From JAFKKS01 sp039808325 (lineage in GTDB: Bacteria > Pseudomonadota > Alphaproteobacteria > Rhizobiales > Xanthobacteraceae), in contig JBDHSU010000004.1 of the NCBI GenBank assembly GCA_039808325.1, positions 1-64,000 of the forward strand: a DNA stretch of 64,000 nucleotides, written 5' to 3'. Each line of letters begins with the position of its first letter. Positions within the stretch are counted from its first letter, which is position 1. This document shows, piece by piece, positions 17,806 through 29,264 of this stretch. The notes under the pieces were generated by a model. The model was given only the letters and a program-made list of their open reading frames with translations, did not search any database and was not told the DNA's origin. The translations under genes were made by a program, and so were the position numbers.

Positions 17806-18186
17806 TCAGTTCGCCACCAGCCGCAGCGACTTGTCGAGCACGCGCAGGACGCGGTCGAGTTCGTGGCCGCGCTTCATAATCAGTCCGGTGACCGAGATGA
17901 CGCTGTAGGCGCCCTGTTTGCGCGCCAGCTTCGGGTCCTTCTCGATGCGGTAGATCGGCATTTCCGAGGAACGGCGGAAGATCGAGAACACGGCGCGGTC
18001 TTTGAGGAAATCGATGGCATAGTCGCGCCACTCCCCGGCGGCGACCATGCGTCCATAGAGATTCAGGATGCGATCGAGCTCGTACCGGCTGAATGTGACT
18101 TGGTCGCGGGGAACGGCGGAGTAGGAACTCAGGGGGCCGCTCCCCTTGAACTCGCTCGGATCACTGTCGCCGGACGGACTGCTCAT
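17806..18186 (-). CDS. DUF2794 domain protein
   Basis: The 126-residue protein has the DUF2794 core common in Alphaproteobacteria: FSRYELDRILNLYGRMVAAG, EWRDYAIDFLKDRAVFSIFR and YRIEKDPKLARKQGAYSV. Its function is unknown. I chose the ATG of MSSPSGD because GGAGG lies 5-6 nt upstream. An ATG at 18213 is possible. The protein is soluble and lacks a signal peptide. Its promoter region faces the structured RNA candidate. Confidence 0.82.
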   Translation of the reverse strand: MSSPSGDSDPSEFKGSGPLSSYSAVPRDQVTFSRYELDRILNLYGRMVAAGEWRDYAIDFLKDRAVFSIFRRSSEMPIYRIEKDPKLARKQGAYSVISVTGLIMKRGHELDRVLRVLDKSLRLVAN

Positions 18187-18312
18187 GCCGCGCCTCCTCA
18201 CATCGAACGCCATGATCGCCCCCGCATGCGGGGGCCGCAAGAGGGAACCCGGTTGCCGCGCGCTCGCCCCTCGAAAACGGTCATTTTCCCTCACGGATTC
18301 GTTAGGAAAATC

Positions 18313-18498
18313 ATATTGCTGCCTGATTTCGGCCCAGCGCGCGCCGTGGTGGGCTGCGATACATGGATACTCAGGGCCCGGCCTTTCGAGCACCGGATTC
18401 CTCAGCCCCCCAAGCCCCCCGGGGTTCGGATGGGTCGGGCCCGCAGCCTGCGTCAGTCTTGCAACGCAGGCAGGGCCGACGATGTCGGCCCTTTTTTT
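18313..18498 (+). ncRNA. Structured RNA candidate, 6S-like
   Basis: The + strand between two minus-strand genes folds into one long rod. The closing stem CTGCCTG (18319-18325) pairs with CAGGCAG (18467-18473). A large bubble follows, then GGCTGC (18352) with GCAGCC (18443), GGGCCCG (18374) with CGGGCCC (18436), and CCGGATTCC (18393) with GGGGTTCGG (18421) with wobbles. The 3' side of the bubble can form a small TGCGT/ACGCA hairpin. Closing stem, central bubble with a 3' mini-hairpin, and long upper stem are the architecture of 6S RNA. An intrinsic terminator ends it and no open reading frame explains it. Identity as 6S is inferred from structure. Confidence 0.6.
18472..18498 (+). terminator. 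Intrinsic terminator of the RNA candidate
   Basis: The stem AGGGCCGAC/GTCGGCCCT has 9 perfect pairs and a GAT loop, followed by seven T. No protein gene on the + strand lies within 770 bp upstream, so it implies a separate non-coding transcript. Confidence 0.85.
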
Positions 18499-18513
18499 AT
18501 GCCTGATCCACTG

Positions 18514-18562
18514 AGAGCATGGTCTCGAAAAGCGGAAACCGGCTTTCGGAAAAGATCATGGC
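18514..18562 (+). repeat. Repeat family B fragment
   Basis: This shares GAGCATGGTCTCGAAAAGCGGAAACCGG and TTTCGGAAAAGATCATG with the first half of the family B elements at 35215, 47432 and 53705. The second half is missing. It lies downstream of the DUF1223 gene. Confidence 0.7.
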
Positions 18563-18642
18563 GGTCCCGCCTTCGCTGGGCGAGGGTGAGAGGCGTCGTC
18601 CCTGCCGGGGCGCACGCGTCCTGCGATTTTCCTGCGAAGAAA

Positions 18643-19401
18643 TTACTGGCCCGAGAGCGCGACGGTCTGCAGCGGCGCGATGGCGGCACCGAGCATCGGC
18701 CCGGGGCCCTTCGCCGCGCTCCCTTGCACCAGGACCGCGACGGCGTCGATTTGATCGCCCTGGACGTCGCTGCGCGGAACGTTCCATGTCTTGGAGGCAC
18801 CGTACCACTCGCCGAGCTTGATCCATCGCCGCACGACGTTGTGATACGTAAAGGTATGGCCTCGGTTCTCGCCACGACCGATCGTCACCTTGATCGCTCT
18901 GGCGATGCCGCAGAGCCAGACCTCCCCGGTGGCCGCGCCGACATGCTGCGACACCGCGACGTCAAATCCGCTGCCGTTCGAGGTCACCGCGACCGCGACC
19001 GGCAAACGCTTGCCGTGTTGCGTATTGGCGATCGCCGCCTCGATCGCGCTGCGATCGCTGCCGAGCGCCTGCGCGCTGCCATTGACGACAACCTGCGGCG
19101 TGTACACCTGCCGGTCGCCGCGCACGGCCGAATAGTTGCGCTGGCGCGCGGTATGACGCGGCCGCGCCAGCGTGTCGCGCCAGCCGAGATAATCCCAGTA
19201 GTCGATCGGAAGACTCAGCGCGACGACCGAGCCGTCGGCGGCCAGTTCGCCGATCAGCTTGTCGGCGGCCGGACAGGACGAGCAGCCCTGACTGGTGAAG
19301 AGTTCGATGACCGCGCGCGGCTGCGCGCGCGCGACAAACGAACCGCCCGCCAGCAACGCAACGACGACGCCGGCGGACAGCGCATAGCGTCTTCCCTGCA
19401 T
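18643..19401 (-). CDS. DUF1223 thioredoxin-like exported protein
   Basis: The 252-residue protein has a signal peptide (ALSAGVVVALLAGGSFVARA) followed by VIELFTSQGCSSCPAADKL, a thioredoxin-like start with a CSSC pair typical of DUF1223. Further motifs are LPIDYWDYLGWRDT and VYTPQVVVNG. It is probably periplasmic. The function is unknown, perhaps redox-related. I chose the ATG of MQGRRYALS because GGAGGAAAG lies just upstream. An ATG at 19455 is in frame but lacks such a site. Confidence 0.85.
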   Translation of the reverse strand: MQGRRYALSAGVVVALLAGGSFVARAQPRAVIELFTSQGCSSCPAADKLIGELAADGSVVALSLPIDYWDYLGWRDTLARPRHTARQRNYSAVRGDRQVYTPQVVVNGSAQALGSDRSAIEAAIANTQHGKRLPVAVAVTSNGSGFDVAVSQHVGAATGEVWLCGIARAIKVTIGRGENRGHTFTYHNVVRRWIKLGEWYGASKTWNVPRSDVQGDQIDAVAVLVQGSAAKGPGPMLGAAIAPLQTVALSGQ

Positions 19402-19445
19402 GGCTTTCCTCCGGCGAGATACGCAGACCTCCGTCTTAAGCGCGG

Positions 19446-19482
19446 AGATTTTCACTCACCACTCAATTTGCGGTGAAAATCT
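19446..19482. promoter_or_regulatory. Inverted repeat upstream of the DUF1223 gene
   Basis: AGATTTTCAC and GTGAAAATCT form a perfect 10-bp inverted repeat with a 17-nt spacer, 45 nt upstream of the chosen start codon. It abuts the family A repeat that begins at 19481. It could be an operator, or a remnant at the border of the repeat. Confidence 0.4.
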
Positions 19483-19618
19483 AGAGCGGGACGGGAAAAG
19501 TGTGTAGCGGTTTTCCGCCCGCATCCCGCTCTAAGACTAGGAGAATCGATCACCTTCATGATTTCGGATCGATACGATCCGAGGTCACCGTGATCCAGGC
19601 GGCGTTGCGCCGCCTAGA
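19481..19618 (-). repeat. Repeat family A, inverted extended copy
   Basis: Read on the minus strand it contains the same blocks as 2225-2342: a GGATCG...CGATCC hairpin, ATCATGAAGGTGATCGATTCT and AGAGCGGGATGCGGGCGG, ending TCTAG. It carries an extra GC hairpin, CCAGGCGGCG/CGCCGCCTAG, at its outer end. It fills most of the gap between acnA and the DUF1223 gene. Confidence 0.75.
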
Positions 19619-19629
19619 TCGTGATACCG

Positions 19630-22335
<2,706 letters not shown>

Positions 22336-22565
22336 AATTGTCTGTTTCCATCCGCCTTGGGGACGACGGCGCGAGGATTCGCGTCTGCCCGATTGGGCCG
22401 TGCCCAAGGGAGGTCCTTGGGCGTGTCGGGGCAACATGCCGGCTTATAAGGTCTTTTCCGGTAGTCTGCTATCGTTCTTGAGTGGAGCATGCATGCGCCC
22501 GCCGGCATCAAAGAGTGAATACTAATTCAACATTTTCCATCCCTTTCTCCCGCAGCGAAATCCCC

Positions 22566-23183
22566 ATGCGCCTATCAGCCTATAATTTGAGGTGCGTCCG
22601 CGGCGGTTGCCAGGTTTTTGACAATCTTCGCTTCGCGCTCGAGAGCGGCGAGGCCCTGGTCGTCACCGGGCCGAACGGCGCGGGCAAGTCATCCCTGCTG
22701 CGCCTCATCGGCGGGCTCGTGCGCATCGACGGCGGGACCCTGACGCTCGAGGGCGGCGACGCCGAGCGCAGCATCGGCGAACAGGCGCACTATCTCGGCC
22801 ACCTCGATGCGCTGAAGCCGTCGCTCACGGCGCGCGAGAATCTGCTGTTCTGGGTGCAGTTCCTCGGCGGAGGCTCCCTCGACACGGCGGATGCCCTGGA
22901 ACAGGTCGGGCTTGCCGGCCTCGCCGACCTGCCCGCCGGCTATCTTTCCGCCGGACAGCGCCGGCGCCTGTCCATCGCGCGGCTGCTGAGCGTGCCGCGG
23001 CCGATCTGGCTGCTCGACGAGCCGACCGCTCCGCTCGACGCGGCGGCCCGCGACGACGTCGCAGCGCTGATGCAGGCGCATCTTACGGGGGGCGGCATCG
23101 TCGTCGTCGCGACGCATGCGCCTCTCGGCCTCGTCGGCGCGCGGGAACTCCGCCTCGGCGCGGCGCGCGCGATCGCCGCATGA
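22566..23183 (+). CDS. ccmA: Cytochrome c biogenesis ABC ATPase CcmA
   Basis: The 205-residue ATPase of the heme-handling CcmABCD complex powers release of heme-loaded CcmE. It has Walker A GPNGAGKSS, signature LSAGQRRRLSIARL, Walker B PIWLLDEPTAPLD and H-loop VATHAPL. Its short length is typical of CcmA. The ATG of MRLSAYNL is preferred over upstream starts. The stop overlaps the ccmB start by 4 nt (ATGA). Confidence 0.95.
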   Translation: MRLSAYNLRCVRGGCQVFDNLRFALESGEALVVTGPNGAGKSSLLRLIGGLVRIDGGTLTLEGGDAERSIGEQAHYLGHLDALKPSLTARENLLFWVQFLGGGSLDTADALEQVGLAGLADLPAGYLSAGQRRRLSIARLLSVPRPIWLLDEPTAPLDAAARDDVAALMQAHLTGGGIVVVATHAPLGLVGARELRLGAARAIAA

Positions 23184-23848
23184 GTGCCTTTACCGCCATG
23201 CTCGCCCGCGACGTGCGCCTTGCGACCCGCGCCGGCGGCGGCGCGCTCATGGGCGTCCTCTTCTTCTTCATCGTGGTCACGCTGATGCCGTTCGCGCTCG
23301 GCCCCGATCTCGCGCTGCTGCAGCGCATCGGACCGGCCGTCCTGTGGCTCGGCGCGCTTCTCGCCAATCTGCTGGCGCTCGATCGCCTCCTGGCGGTCGA
23401 TCACGAGGACGGTTCGCTCGACCTTATCCTCAACGCGCCGCTGCCGCTGGAGCTGACGCTGGTCGCGAAAGCCGCCGCCCATTGGCTGACGACGGGCGTA
23501 CCGCTCGTCGTGGCGGCCCCCCTCCTCGGCTTGATGCTCAACCTCGAGCCCGCAAGCACCGCGGCCGTCGCGCTCACCTTGCTCGCAGGGACGCCGGCGC
23601 TCACTTGTATCGGCCTGATCGGCGCGGCGCTGCTCGTCGCCCTGCGCCGCGGTGGGCTACTGCTGCCGATCCTGATCCTGCCGCTGACGGTGCCGGTCCT
23701 CATCTTCGGCGTTTCCGCCTGCAACGCGGCGATCGTCGGGCCGATGCCGTTCGGCACCCCCTTCACGATCCTTTGCGCGCTGACGCTGGTGAGCCTGGTC
23801 GTCGGGCCTTTCGCCGCCGCGGCCGCGCTTCGCCATGCGATGGAATGA
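23180..23848 (+). CDS. ccmB: Heme exporter membrane protein CcmB
   Basis: The 222-residue protein has six hydrophobic segments and the CcmB start FTAMLARDVRLATRAGGGALMG. It also shows the LDRLLAVDHEDGSLDLI segment that meets the ATPase. It is the membrane partner of CcmA in cytochrome c maturation. It overlaps ccmA by 4 nt and is followed by a 94-nt gap before ccmC. Confidence 0.95.
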   Translation: MSAFTAMLARDVRLATRAGGGALMGVLFFFIVVTLMPFALGPDLALLQRIGPAVLWLGALLANLLALDRLLAVDHEDGSLDLILNAPLPLELTLVAKAAAHWLTTGVPLVVAAPLLGLMLNLEPASTAAVALTLLAGTPALTCIGLIGAALLVALRRGGLLLPILILPLTVPVLIFGVSACNAAIVGPMPFGTPFTILCALTLVSLVVGPFAAAAALRHAME

Positions 23849-23942
23849 CGCTCGCAAGCTGTTGAAGGGCGCGCGCTTACGCCCGATTGTGCCGGGAGGC
23901 CGGCGTGACTAAGACAACCGCCAAGGACACGACGCCGCAGCC

Positions 23943-24671
23943 ATGCCCCTCATCGACCTCGCCAACCCGTCGCGCTTTCTCGCGTTCGCCGAGCGCGCTT
24001 TGCCGTGGCTCGCGGCGCTGACCGCCGCCCTGCTCGCGATCGGGCTTTACCTCGCGCTGTTCGTCGCGCCCGACGACTACCAGCAGGGCGCGACGGTGAA
24101 GATCATGTTCCTGCACGTCCCGTTCGCGTGGCTCTCGATGATGTGCTGGGGCCTGATGAGCGTCGCCGGGCTCGGCACCCTGGTGTGGCGGCATCCGCTG
24201 GCCGACGTGACGGCAAAAGCCGCCGCGCCGATCGGCGCCGCCTTCACCTTCCTCTGCCTGCTCACCGGCTCGCTGTGGGGCCGGCCGATGTGGGGCACTT
24301 ACTGGGTGTGGGACGCGCGGCTCACCTCGGTCCTCGTTCTCTTCCTGATGTATCTCGGCCTGCTCGCGCTCTGGCGCGCGGTCGACGATCCCTCGCGCGC
24401 GGCGCGGGCAGCGGCGATCCTGACGATCGTCGGCGCGATCAACATCCCGATCATCAAGTTCTCGGTCGACTGGTGGAACACGCTGCATCAATCCGCGTCG
24501 GTATTGCGCCTCGGCGGCCCGGCGATCGACCCGACCATCCTGCGCCCCCTGCTGGTGATGGCGTTGGCGATGACGCTTCTGTTCGCCACGCTTTTGGTCG
24601 GCGCGATGCGCAACGAGATCCTGCGCCGCCGCGTGCGCGCATTGCGTCTGATGCAGGCACGGGCGGCGTAA
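23943..24671 (+). CDS. ccmC: Heme-handling protein CcmC
   Basis: The 242-residue membrane protein carries the tryptophan-rich WWD motif WGRPMWGTYWVWDARLTS (about residues 118-136). Flanking histidines in HVPFAWLSM and WNTLHQSAS bind heme. It passes heme to CcmE. No ccmE gene is in this window. ccmE is often unlinked from ccmABC in Alphaproteobacteria. Confidence 0.95.
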   Translation: MPLIDLANPSRFLAFAERALPWLAALTAALLAIGLYLALFVAPDDYQQGATVKIMFLHVPFAWLSMMCWGLMSVAGLGTLVWRHPLADVTAKAAAPIGAAFTFLCLLTGSLWGRPMWGTYWVWDARLTSVLVLFLMYLGLLALWRAVDDPSRAARAAAILTIVGAINIPIIKFSVDWWNTLHQSASVLRLGGPAIDPTILRPLLVMALAMTLLFATLLVGAMRNEILRRRVRALRLMQARAA

Positions 24672-24672
24672 C

Positions 24673-24843
24673 GTGAATCTCGGGAACCACGCGGGCTTCA
24701 TCATCGCGGCTTACGCGGCGGCGTTCGCCGTCGTCGTCGCGCTCGTCGCATGGGTCGTCGCCGACTATCGCGCGCAGCGCCGCGTCCTCGCCGACCTCGA
24801 ACGCCAAGGCGTCACGCGCCGCTCGGGAGCGAACGCACCGTGA
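24673..24843 (+). CDS. ccmD: Heme exporter protein CcmD (small)
   Basis: A GTG start one base after the ccmC stop opens a 56-codon gene. It has the CcmD layout: LGNHAGFIIAAYAAAF at the N-terminus, one transmembrane helix, then VADYRAQRRVLADLE and GVTRRS. CcmD anchors CcmE and CcmC in the complex. Its TGA overlaps the GTG start of ccmG (GTGA), giving translational coupling. Confidence 0.9.
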   Translation: MNLGNHAGFIIAAYAAAFAVVVALVAWVVADYRAQRRVLADLERQGVTRRSGANAP

Positions 24844-25451
24844 GCGCGACCGACGAACAGGCAACGGAGAAAGAGGCCGCCCGGACGTCGAACGCGCGGC
24901 GCTGGTTTCTGCTCATTCCGCTGCTCTTCTTCGCCGCGCTCACGGGATTGTTCGCGTTCCGCCTCGGCGCCGGCGATCCGTCGAAACTTCCTTCCGTCTT
25001 GATCGGGCATCCGGCCCCCGCCATGGCGCTGCCCGCGCTCGCCGGCCTGGAGCGCGACGGAAAAGCCGTCCCCGGCGTCACGCCGGACACGTTCAAGGGC
25101 GCGGTGAGCGTCGTGAACGTCTGGGCGTCGTGGTGCGTGCCGTGTCACGACGAGGCGCCGATCCTGATGCAGCTTGCGCAGGACAAGCGCGTGCAACTCG
25201 TCGGCATCAATTACAAGGACCAGGCGGACAACGCCCGCCGCTTCCTCGGCCGCTACGGCAACCCGTTCGTCGCCGCCGGCGTCGATGCCAACGGCCGCGC
25301 CGCGATCGAATGGGGCGTCTACGGCGTGCCGGAAACCTTCGTCGTCGGACGCGACGGCCGCATCGCCTTCAAGCTCGTCGGCCCGATCACCGCCGAAAAC
25401 CTCGCGCGCACCCTCAAGCCGGAAATCGAGAAGGCGCTGGCGGGATCGTAG
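24840..25451 (+). CDS. ccmG: Thiol:disulfide interchange protein CcmG/DsbE
   Basis: The 203-residue membrane-anchored thioredoxin has one N-terminal helix (WFLLIPLLFFAALTGLFAF) and a periplasmic domain with NVWASWCVPCHDEAP (Cys99, Cys102) and the cis-proline segment YGVPETFVV. It keeps the apocytochrome heme-binding cysteines reduced. The GTG start overlaps ccmD by 4 nt and completes a ccmABCDG operon. Confidence 0.95.
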   Translation: MSATDEQATEKEAARTSNARRWFLLIPLLFFAALTGLFAFRLGAGDPSKLPSVLIGHPAPAMALPALAGLERDGKAVPGVTPDTFKGAVSVVNVWASWCVPCHDEAPILMQLAQDKRVQLVGINYKDQADNARRFLGRYGNPFVAAGVDANGRAAIEWGVYGVPETFVVGRDGRIAFKLVGPITAENLARTLKPEIEKALAGS

Positions 25452-25485
25452 TGATCCCGCCTGATCTCAGTTCCAAGCTAAATGT

Positions 25486-26490
25486 CTACCGCCCGCCCAA
25501 CCCCGCCGTCAGCTTCAGCGCACCGACATCCATGCCGTTCCAGTTGCGGATCACCGGATGGAGAAACGGATCGAGGAATGTCCGATCCGCGTCGGTGAGC
25601 GGAACGAAACGCGCGATCATCGCCGCCATCGTCATTTCCGCCGCGCGCTTCGCCCCGTCGTCCACCTTCAGCGCAACGCCGAGTCCGAGATCGGGGAAAG
25701 CGCCGGTGAACACGCCTTCGGCGCCGGTCTTCACGAAGACGCGCGCACCGAAATACTGCATCACCCCGGTGCAGAACCGCTCCGTTCCGGCGACGAACCA
25801 AGGCTTCGCCGCGCAAGCCGCACGCAACCGCGCGGCGGCCTTCGTCGTTTCCGGCCCGAGGCCCCGTCCCGTTCCGAAGCGCGCAAAGGCGCCGGCGAGC
25901 GCCCGCAGCGGCACCGGCCAGTTCGGTGCCGAGCATCCGTCGATCGCGGGCGCCTCGAGCGTCACGCCGGCGAGGCGCTCGATCCCCGCCTGCACCTCGC
26001 GCTGTAGCGGGTGCGCCGGATCGACGTAGCCGTGATGATCGACGCCCATCGCGCACGCCGCGCAGACGAATCCCGAATGTTTGCCGGAGCAGTTGTTATG
26101 CAGCGCGCTCGGCTCCTGCCCGGCGCGTGCCAGCGCCCGCGCCGTGGCTTCGCGCGAGGGCCAATGCGCGCCGCACGCGAGCGCCGAAACGTCGAGCCCC
26201 GCCGCCGCGAGCGTGCGCGCCGCCGTCGCGGCATGCAGTGGCTCGCCGTTGTGCGAGGCGCAGGCGAGCGCGATCTGTTCGTCGTCGAGCTTGAAGCGGT
26301 CGGCCGCTCCGCTTTCGATCAGCGGCAGCGCCTGGAACGCCTTGATCGCCGAGCGCGGATAGACCGCACGTTCGACGTCGCCGAGCGCGAAGACCGTGGC
26401 GCCGTCGGCGTCGACGACGGCGACGCTGCCGCGATGCCGGCTTTCGACGCGGCCGCCGCGCCAGACTTCGATGAGGACGGGGTTGCTCAT
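25486..26490 (-). CDS. Class 3 (R. etli type) L-asparaginase
   Basis: The 334-residue protein belongs to the Asparaginase_II family typified by Rhizobium etli ReAV, unrelated to E. coli AnsA/AnsB. The serine-lysine pairs are Ser47-X-X-Lys50 (YPRSAIK) and CSGKH with Cys134, Ser135 and Lys137. Cys186 in IDGCSAPNW completes the expected zinc site. It is cytosolic and converts asparagine to aspartate and ammonia. It is convergent with the ccm operon. Confidence 0.9.
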   Translation of the reverse strand: MSNPVLIEVWRGGRVESRHRGSVAVVDADGATVFALGDVERAVYPRSAIKAFQALPLIESGAADRFKLDDEQIALACASHNGEPLHAATAARTLAAAGLDVSALACGAHWPSREATARALARAGQEPSALHNNCSGKHSGFVCAACAMGVDHHGYVDPAHPLQREVQAGIERLAGVTLEAPAIDGCSAPNWPVPLRALAGAFARFGTGRGLGPETTKAAARLRAACAAKPWFVAGTERFCTGVMQYFGARVFVKTGAEGVFTGAFPDLGLGVALKVDDGAKRAAEMTMAAMIARFVPLTDADRTFLDPFLHPVIRNWNGMDVGALKLTAGLGGR

Positions 26491-26558
26491 GGGCTTTCTT
26501 GCGAAGCGGGAGGGGAAGCCACATTTAGGGCTCAGTCTGTCCTTCCATTGCGCGCATC

Positions 26559-27338
26559 ATGCGAGCCCGCGTCAAGTTGATCGCCTTCGCCCTCCTCGGT
26601 CTGTTCCTCGTTCCGCTCGCCGCCCGCGCGACCTGGTTCGCGTTCGAGGAGCGGCCGTCGAGCTGGCGCGACGCCGACTGGTCGAGCGTCGGCATGCTGC
26701 CGCGGCCGGCCGATGCGCCGGAGGCGCGGCTGCTGATCTTCTCGGGGCGCACCGGCGGCCTCAAGGGCCTCGTCGCCGTGCACAGTTGGGTGGTGGTCAA
26801 GCCCGCCAACGCCAAGGCCTGGTCGCGCTACGATGTGGTCGGCTGGGGCAGCCCGGTGCGGCTCAACGGCTGGGCGGCGGACGGGCGCTGGTACGGCGCG
26901 ACGCCGACGGTCGTCGCGGATGTGCGTGGCGCCGAGGCCGAGACGCTGATCCCCAAGATCGAAGCCGCGATCAAGAGCTACCGCTACGCCGAGGCCGGCG
27001 ACTACAGGCTGTGGCCGGGCCCCAACAGCAACACCTTCGTCGCGGCGATCCTGCGCGCCGTGCCGGAACTCGGCGTCGCGCTGCCGCCGAACGCGGTCGG
27101 CAAGGATTTTCGCAACGAGGGTGTCTATGCCGGACTGACGGACAGCGGCACCGGCGTGGAGCTCAACCTGTTCGGCTTGCTCGGCGTGAAGGTGGGCTGG
27201 GTCGAGGGCTTGGAGATCAATTTTCTCGGCCTCGTCAGCGGCCTCGATTTTCGCGCGCCGGCGCTGAAGCTGCCGGGCTTCGGCCGCATCGGCGTGGGCT
27301 TCCCGACGGCGAGCGAAGCAAACGCGAAAAGCGGTTGA
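26559..27338 (+). CDS. DUF3750 domain protein
   Basis: The 259-residue protein has an N-terminal signal or anchor (LIAFALLGLFLVPLAARA). The DUF3750 core includes VAVHSWVVVKP, YDVVGWGSPVRLNGWAADGRW and PGPNSNTFVAAILR. It is probably periplasmic. The SNTF asparagine/threonine segment recalls papain-like NlpC-type folds, but no function is established. It has its own start region divergent from the asparaginase gene. Confidence 0.82.
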   Translation: MRARVKLIAFALLGLFLVPLAARATWFAFEERPSSWRDADWSSVGMLPRPADAPEARLLIFSGRTGGLKGLVAVHSWVVVKPANAKAWSRYDVVGWGSPVRLNGWAADGRWYGATPTVVADVRGAEAETLIPKIEAAIKSYRYAEAGDYRLWPGPNSNTFVAAILRAVPELGVALPPNAVGKDFRNEGVYAGLTDSGTGVELNLFGLLGVKVGWVEGLEINFLGLVSGLDFRAPALKLPGFGRIGVGFPTASEANAKSG

Positions 27339-27462
27339 GCCGCGAATGGCGGCACCGATGATCCGTCGCCCGCGCGCTCACAAGCTTTTGTCCGCCCCTC
27401 GGGTGGGCCAGGATGACGCGCGTGCGTGAACCGTGCCACGCTCGTGGTGAAAGGCGACACCT

Positions 27463-28437
27463 ATGCGCGACACTTGGCCTCTGCTCGACAAGATCCCGTT
27501 TCCGCCGCTGCGCCGCGGGACGCTGCAAACGTTGCAGGTCAATGTCGGCTATCGCTGCAACCAGTCGTGCGTGCACTGCCACGTCAACGCCGGCCCCAAC
27601 CGCACGGAGGAGATGGCGGGCGAGACGGTGGATACCGTCCTCGCCTTCATCGAGCGCCAGCGGATCACCACGCTCGACATCACCGGCGGCGCGCCGGAGC
27701 TCAATCCGCATTTTCGCCGCCTGGTGACGGGCGCGCGCGATCGGGCGGTCCATGTCATGGACCGCTGCAACCTGACCATCCTCGAGCAGCCCGGACAAGA
27801 AGATCTCGCGGAGTTTCTTGCCGCGCAGCAGGTCGAGGTCGTCGCTTCCATGCCCTGCTACCAGATCGACAACGTCGACAGGCAGCGCGGCCAAGGCGTG
27901 TTCGACGGCTCGATCCGCGGCCTGCGCCGGCTCAACGCCGTCGGCTACGGCCGCCCGGAAGCGGCGCTGACGCTCAACCTCGTCTACAACCCGCAGGGTC
28001 CGTCGCTGCCGCCGCCGCAGGCCGCGCTGGAAAGCGATTACAAGCGCGTGCTCGGCGAACGGTACGGCATCGTCTTCAACAACCTCTACACCCTCGCGAA
28101 CATGCCGATCCAACGTTTCGGCGCGATCCTTTTGTCGCAAGGCCAGTTCGACGACTACCTGGCACTCCTTCAGCACGCGCATCGCGACGCCAACCTCGAC
28201 GGCGTGATGTGCCGCAGCCTGATCTCGGTCGACTATCGCGGCTACGTCTACGACTGCGACTTCAATCAGATGCTCGACCTTCCGCTTGCCGGTGGCGGCC
28301 ACGAGCGCAGGCACCTCTCCGACCTGCTGCATGCCGACCTCGCGGGCCGTCCCGTCCGGGTCGCCGGGCACTGCTTCGGCTGCACCGCCGGGCAAGGCTC
28401 GAGCTGCGGCGGAGCGCTGAAGGAAGCGGCCGAGTGA
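27463..28437 (+). CDS. arsS: Arsenosugar biosynthesis radical SAM protein ArsS-like
   Basis: The 324-residue radical SAM enzyme has the cluster motif CNQSCVHCHVNAGPNR (Cys32, Cys36, Cys39). A C-terminal cysteine-rich region (VMCRSLISVDYRGYVYDCDF, GHCFGCTAGQGSSCGG) probably holds further Fe-S clusters. The ArsS family joins a 5'-deoxyadenosyl group to dimethylarsinic acid in arsenosugar formation. The two downstream glycosyltransferases of the TIGR04283 and TIGR04282 types support this. No ArsM methyltransferase is in the window. Confidence 0.87.
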   Translation: MRDTWPLLDKIPFPPLRRGTLQTLQVNVGYRCNQSCVHCHVNAGPNRTEEMAGETVDTVLAFIERQRITTLDITGGAPELNPHFRRLVTGARDRAVHVMDRCNLTILEQPGQEDLAEFLAAQQVEVVASMPCYQIDNVDRQRGQGVFDGSIRGLRRLNAVGYGRPEAALTLNLVYNPQGPSLPPPQAALESDYKRVLGERYGIVFNNLYTLANMPIQRFGAILLSQGQFDDYLALLQHAHRDANLDGVMCRSLISVDYRGYVYDCDFNQMLDLPLAGGGHERRHLSDLLHADLAGRPVRVAGHCFGCTAGQGSSCGGALKEAAE

Positions 28438-28574
28438 CGGCGCCGGGCCGAAGCCGCACAGGCCGGCCGAGGGCTCTCGCAGCCAACCGTCCATATTGAG
28501 TCGATTGCCGTTTTTCCCGCGCCGGTAGTCGGCGCCCCGGACGTGCTAAGCTCCGGCAAACTGGGATTCGGCAG

Positions 28575-29264
28575 GTGGCGAGCCTTTCAATCATCGTCCC
28601 GGTGCTCAACGAGGCGCCGGTGATCGCGGAAACGCTGGCGGCGCTTGGGCCCTTGCGTATGCGCGGGGTCGAAGTCATCATTGCGGACGGTGGGAGCGAG
28701 GACGACACGTTGGGGCGCGTGGCGACATTGGTCGACGGGGCTGTCGTGGCTCCGCGCGGACGCGGGGCACAGATGAACGCCGGGGCGCAGGCCGCCCACG
28801 GCGAGGTTTTGCTGTTCCTGCACGCCGACACCCGCCTGCCCGCGGACGCCGACCAGCGCGTTCGCGACGGATTGATCCGCAGCGGCCGCGCCTGGGGGCG
28901 CTTCGACGTGGCGATCGAAGGCACGAGTCCTTTTCTGAGGCTCGTGGCGGCGCTGATGAACTGGCGCTCGCGGCTCACCGGCATCGCGACTGGCGACCAG
29001 GCGATCTTCGTGACGCGCGAGGCCTTCACGGCCGTCGGCGGTTTCCCGGATATTCCATTGATGGAGGACATCGTCCTCTCCCGCCGGTTGAAACGGCTGT
29101 CGCGGCCGATGAATCTCGCGGCGCGCGTCGTCACCTCCGGCCGCCGCTGGGAGAAGAACGGCGTGCTCCGAACGGTTCTCCTGATGTGGCGTCTGCGTCT
29201 CGCCTTCTTCCTCGGCGCCTCGCCGGCAACGCTCGCAAGGTCCTATGGCTACGCTGCCCGATAA
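28575..29264 (+). CDS. TIGR04283-type glycosyltransferase (arsenosugar locus)
   Basis: The 229-residue GT2-fold protein begins with SLSIIVPVLNEAPVIAETL and shows EVIIADGGSEDDT, RGRGAQMNAGA and VLLFLHADTRLP. These are features of the TIGR04283 family linked to ArsS genes. A GTG start is used. FPDIPLMEDIVLSRRLKR lies near the acceptor site. The last 20 nt overlap the next gene, so the pair is translationally coupled. Confidence 0.85.
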   Translation: MASLSIIVPVLNEAPVIAETLAALGPLRMRGVEVIIADGGSEDDTLGRVATLVDGAVVAPRGRGAQMNAGAQAAHGEVLLFLHADTRLPADADQRVRDGLIRSGRAWGRFDVAIEGTSPFLRLVAALMNWRSRLTGIATGDQAIFVTREAFTAVGGFPDIPLMEDIVLSRRLKRLSRPMNLAARVVTSGRRWEKNGVLRTVLLMWRLRLAFFLGASPATLARSYGYAAR

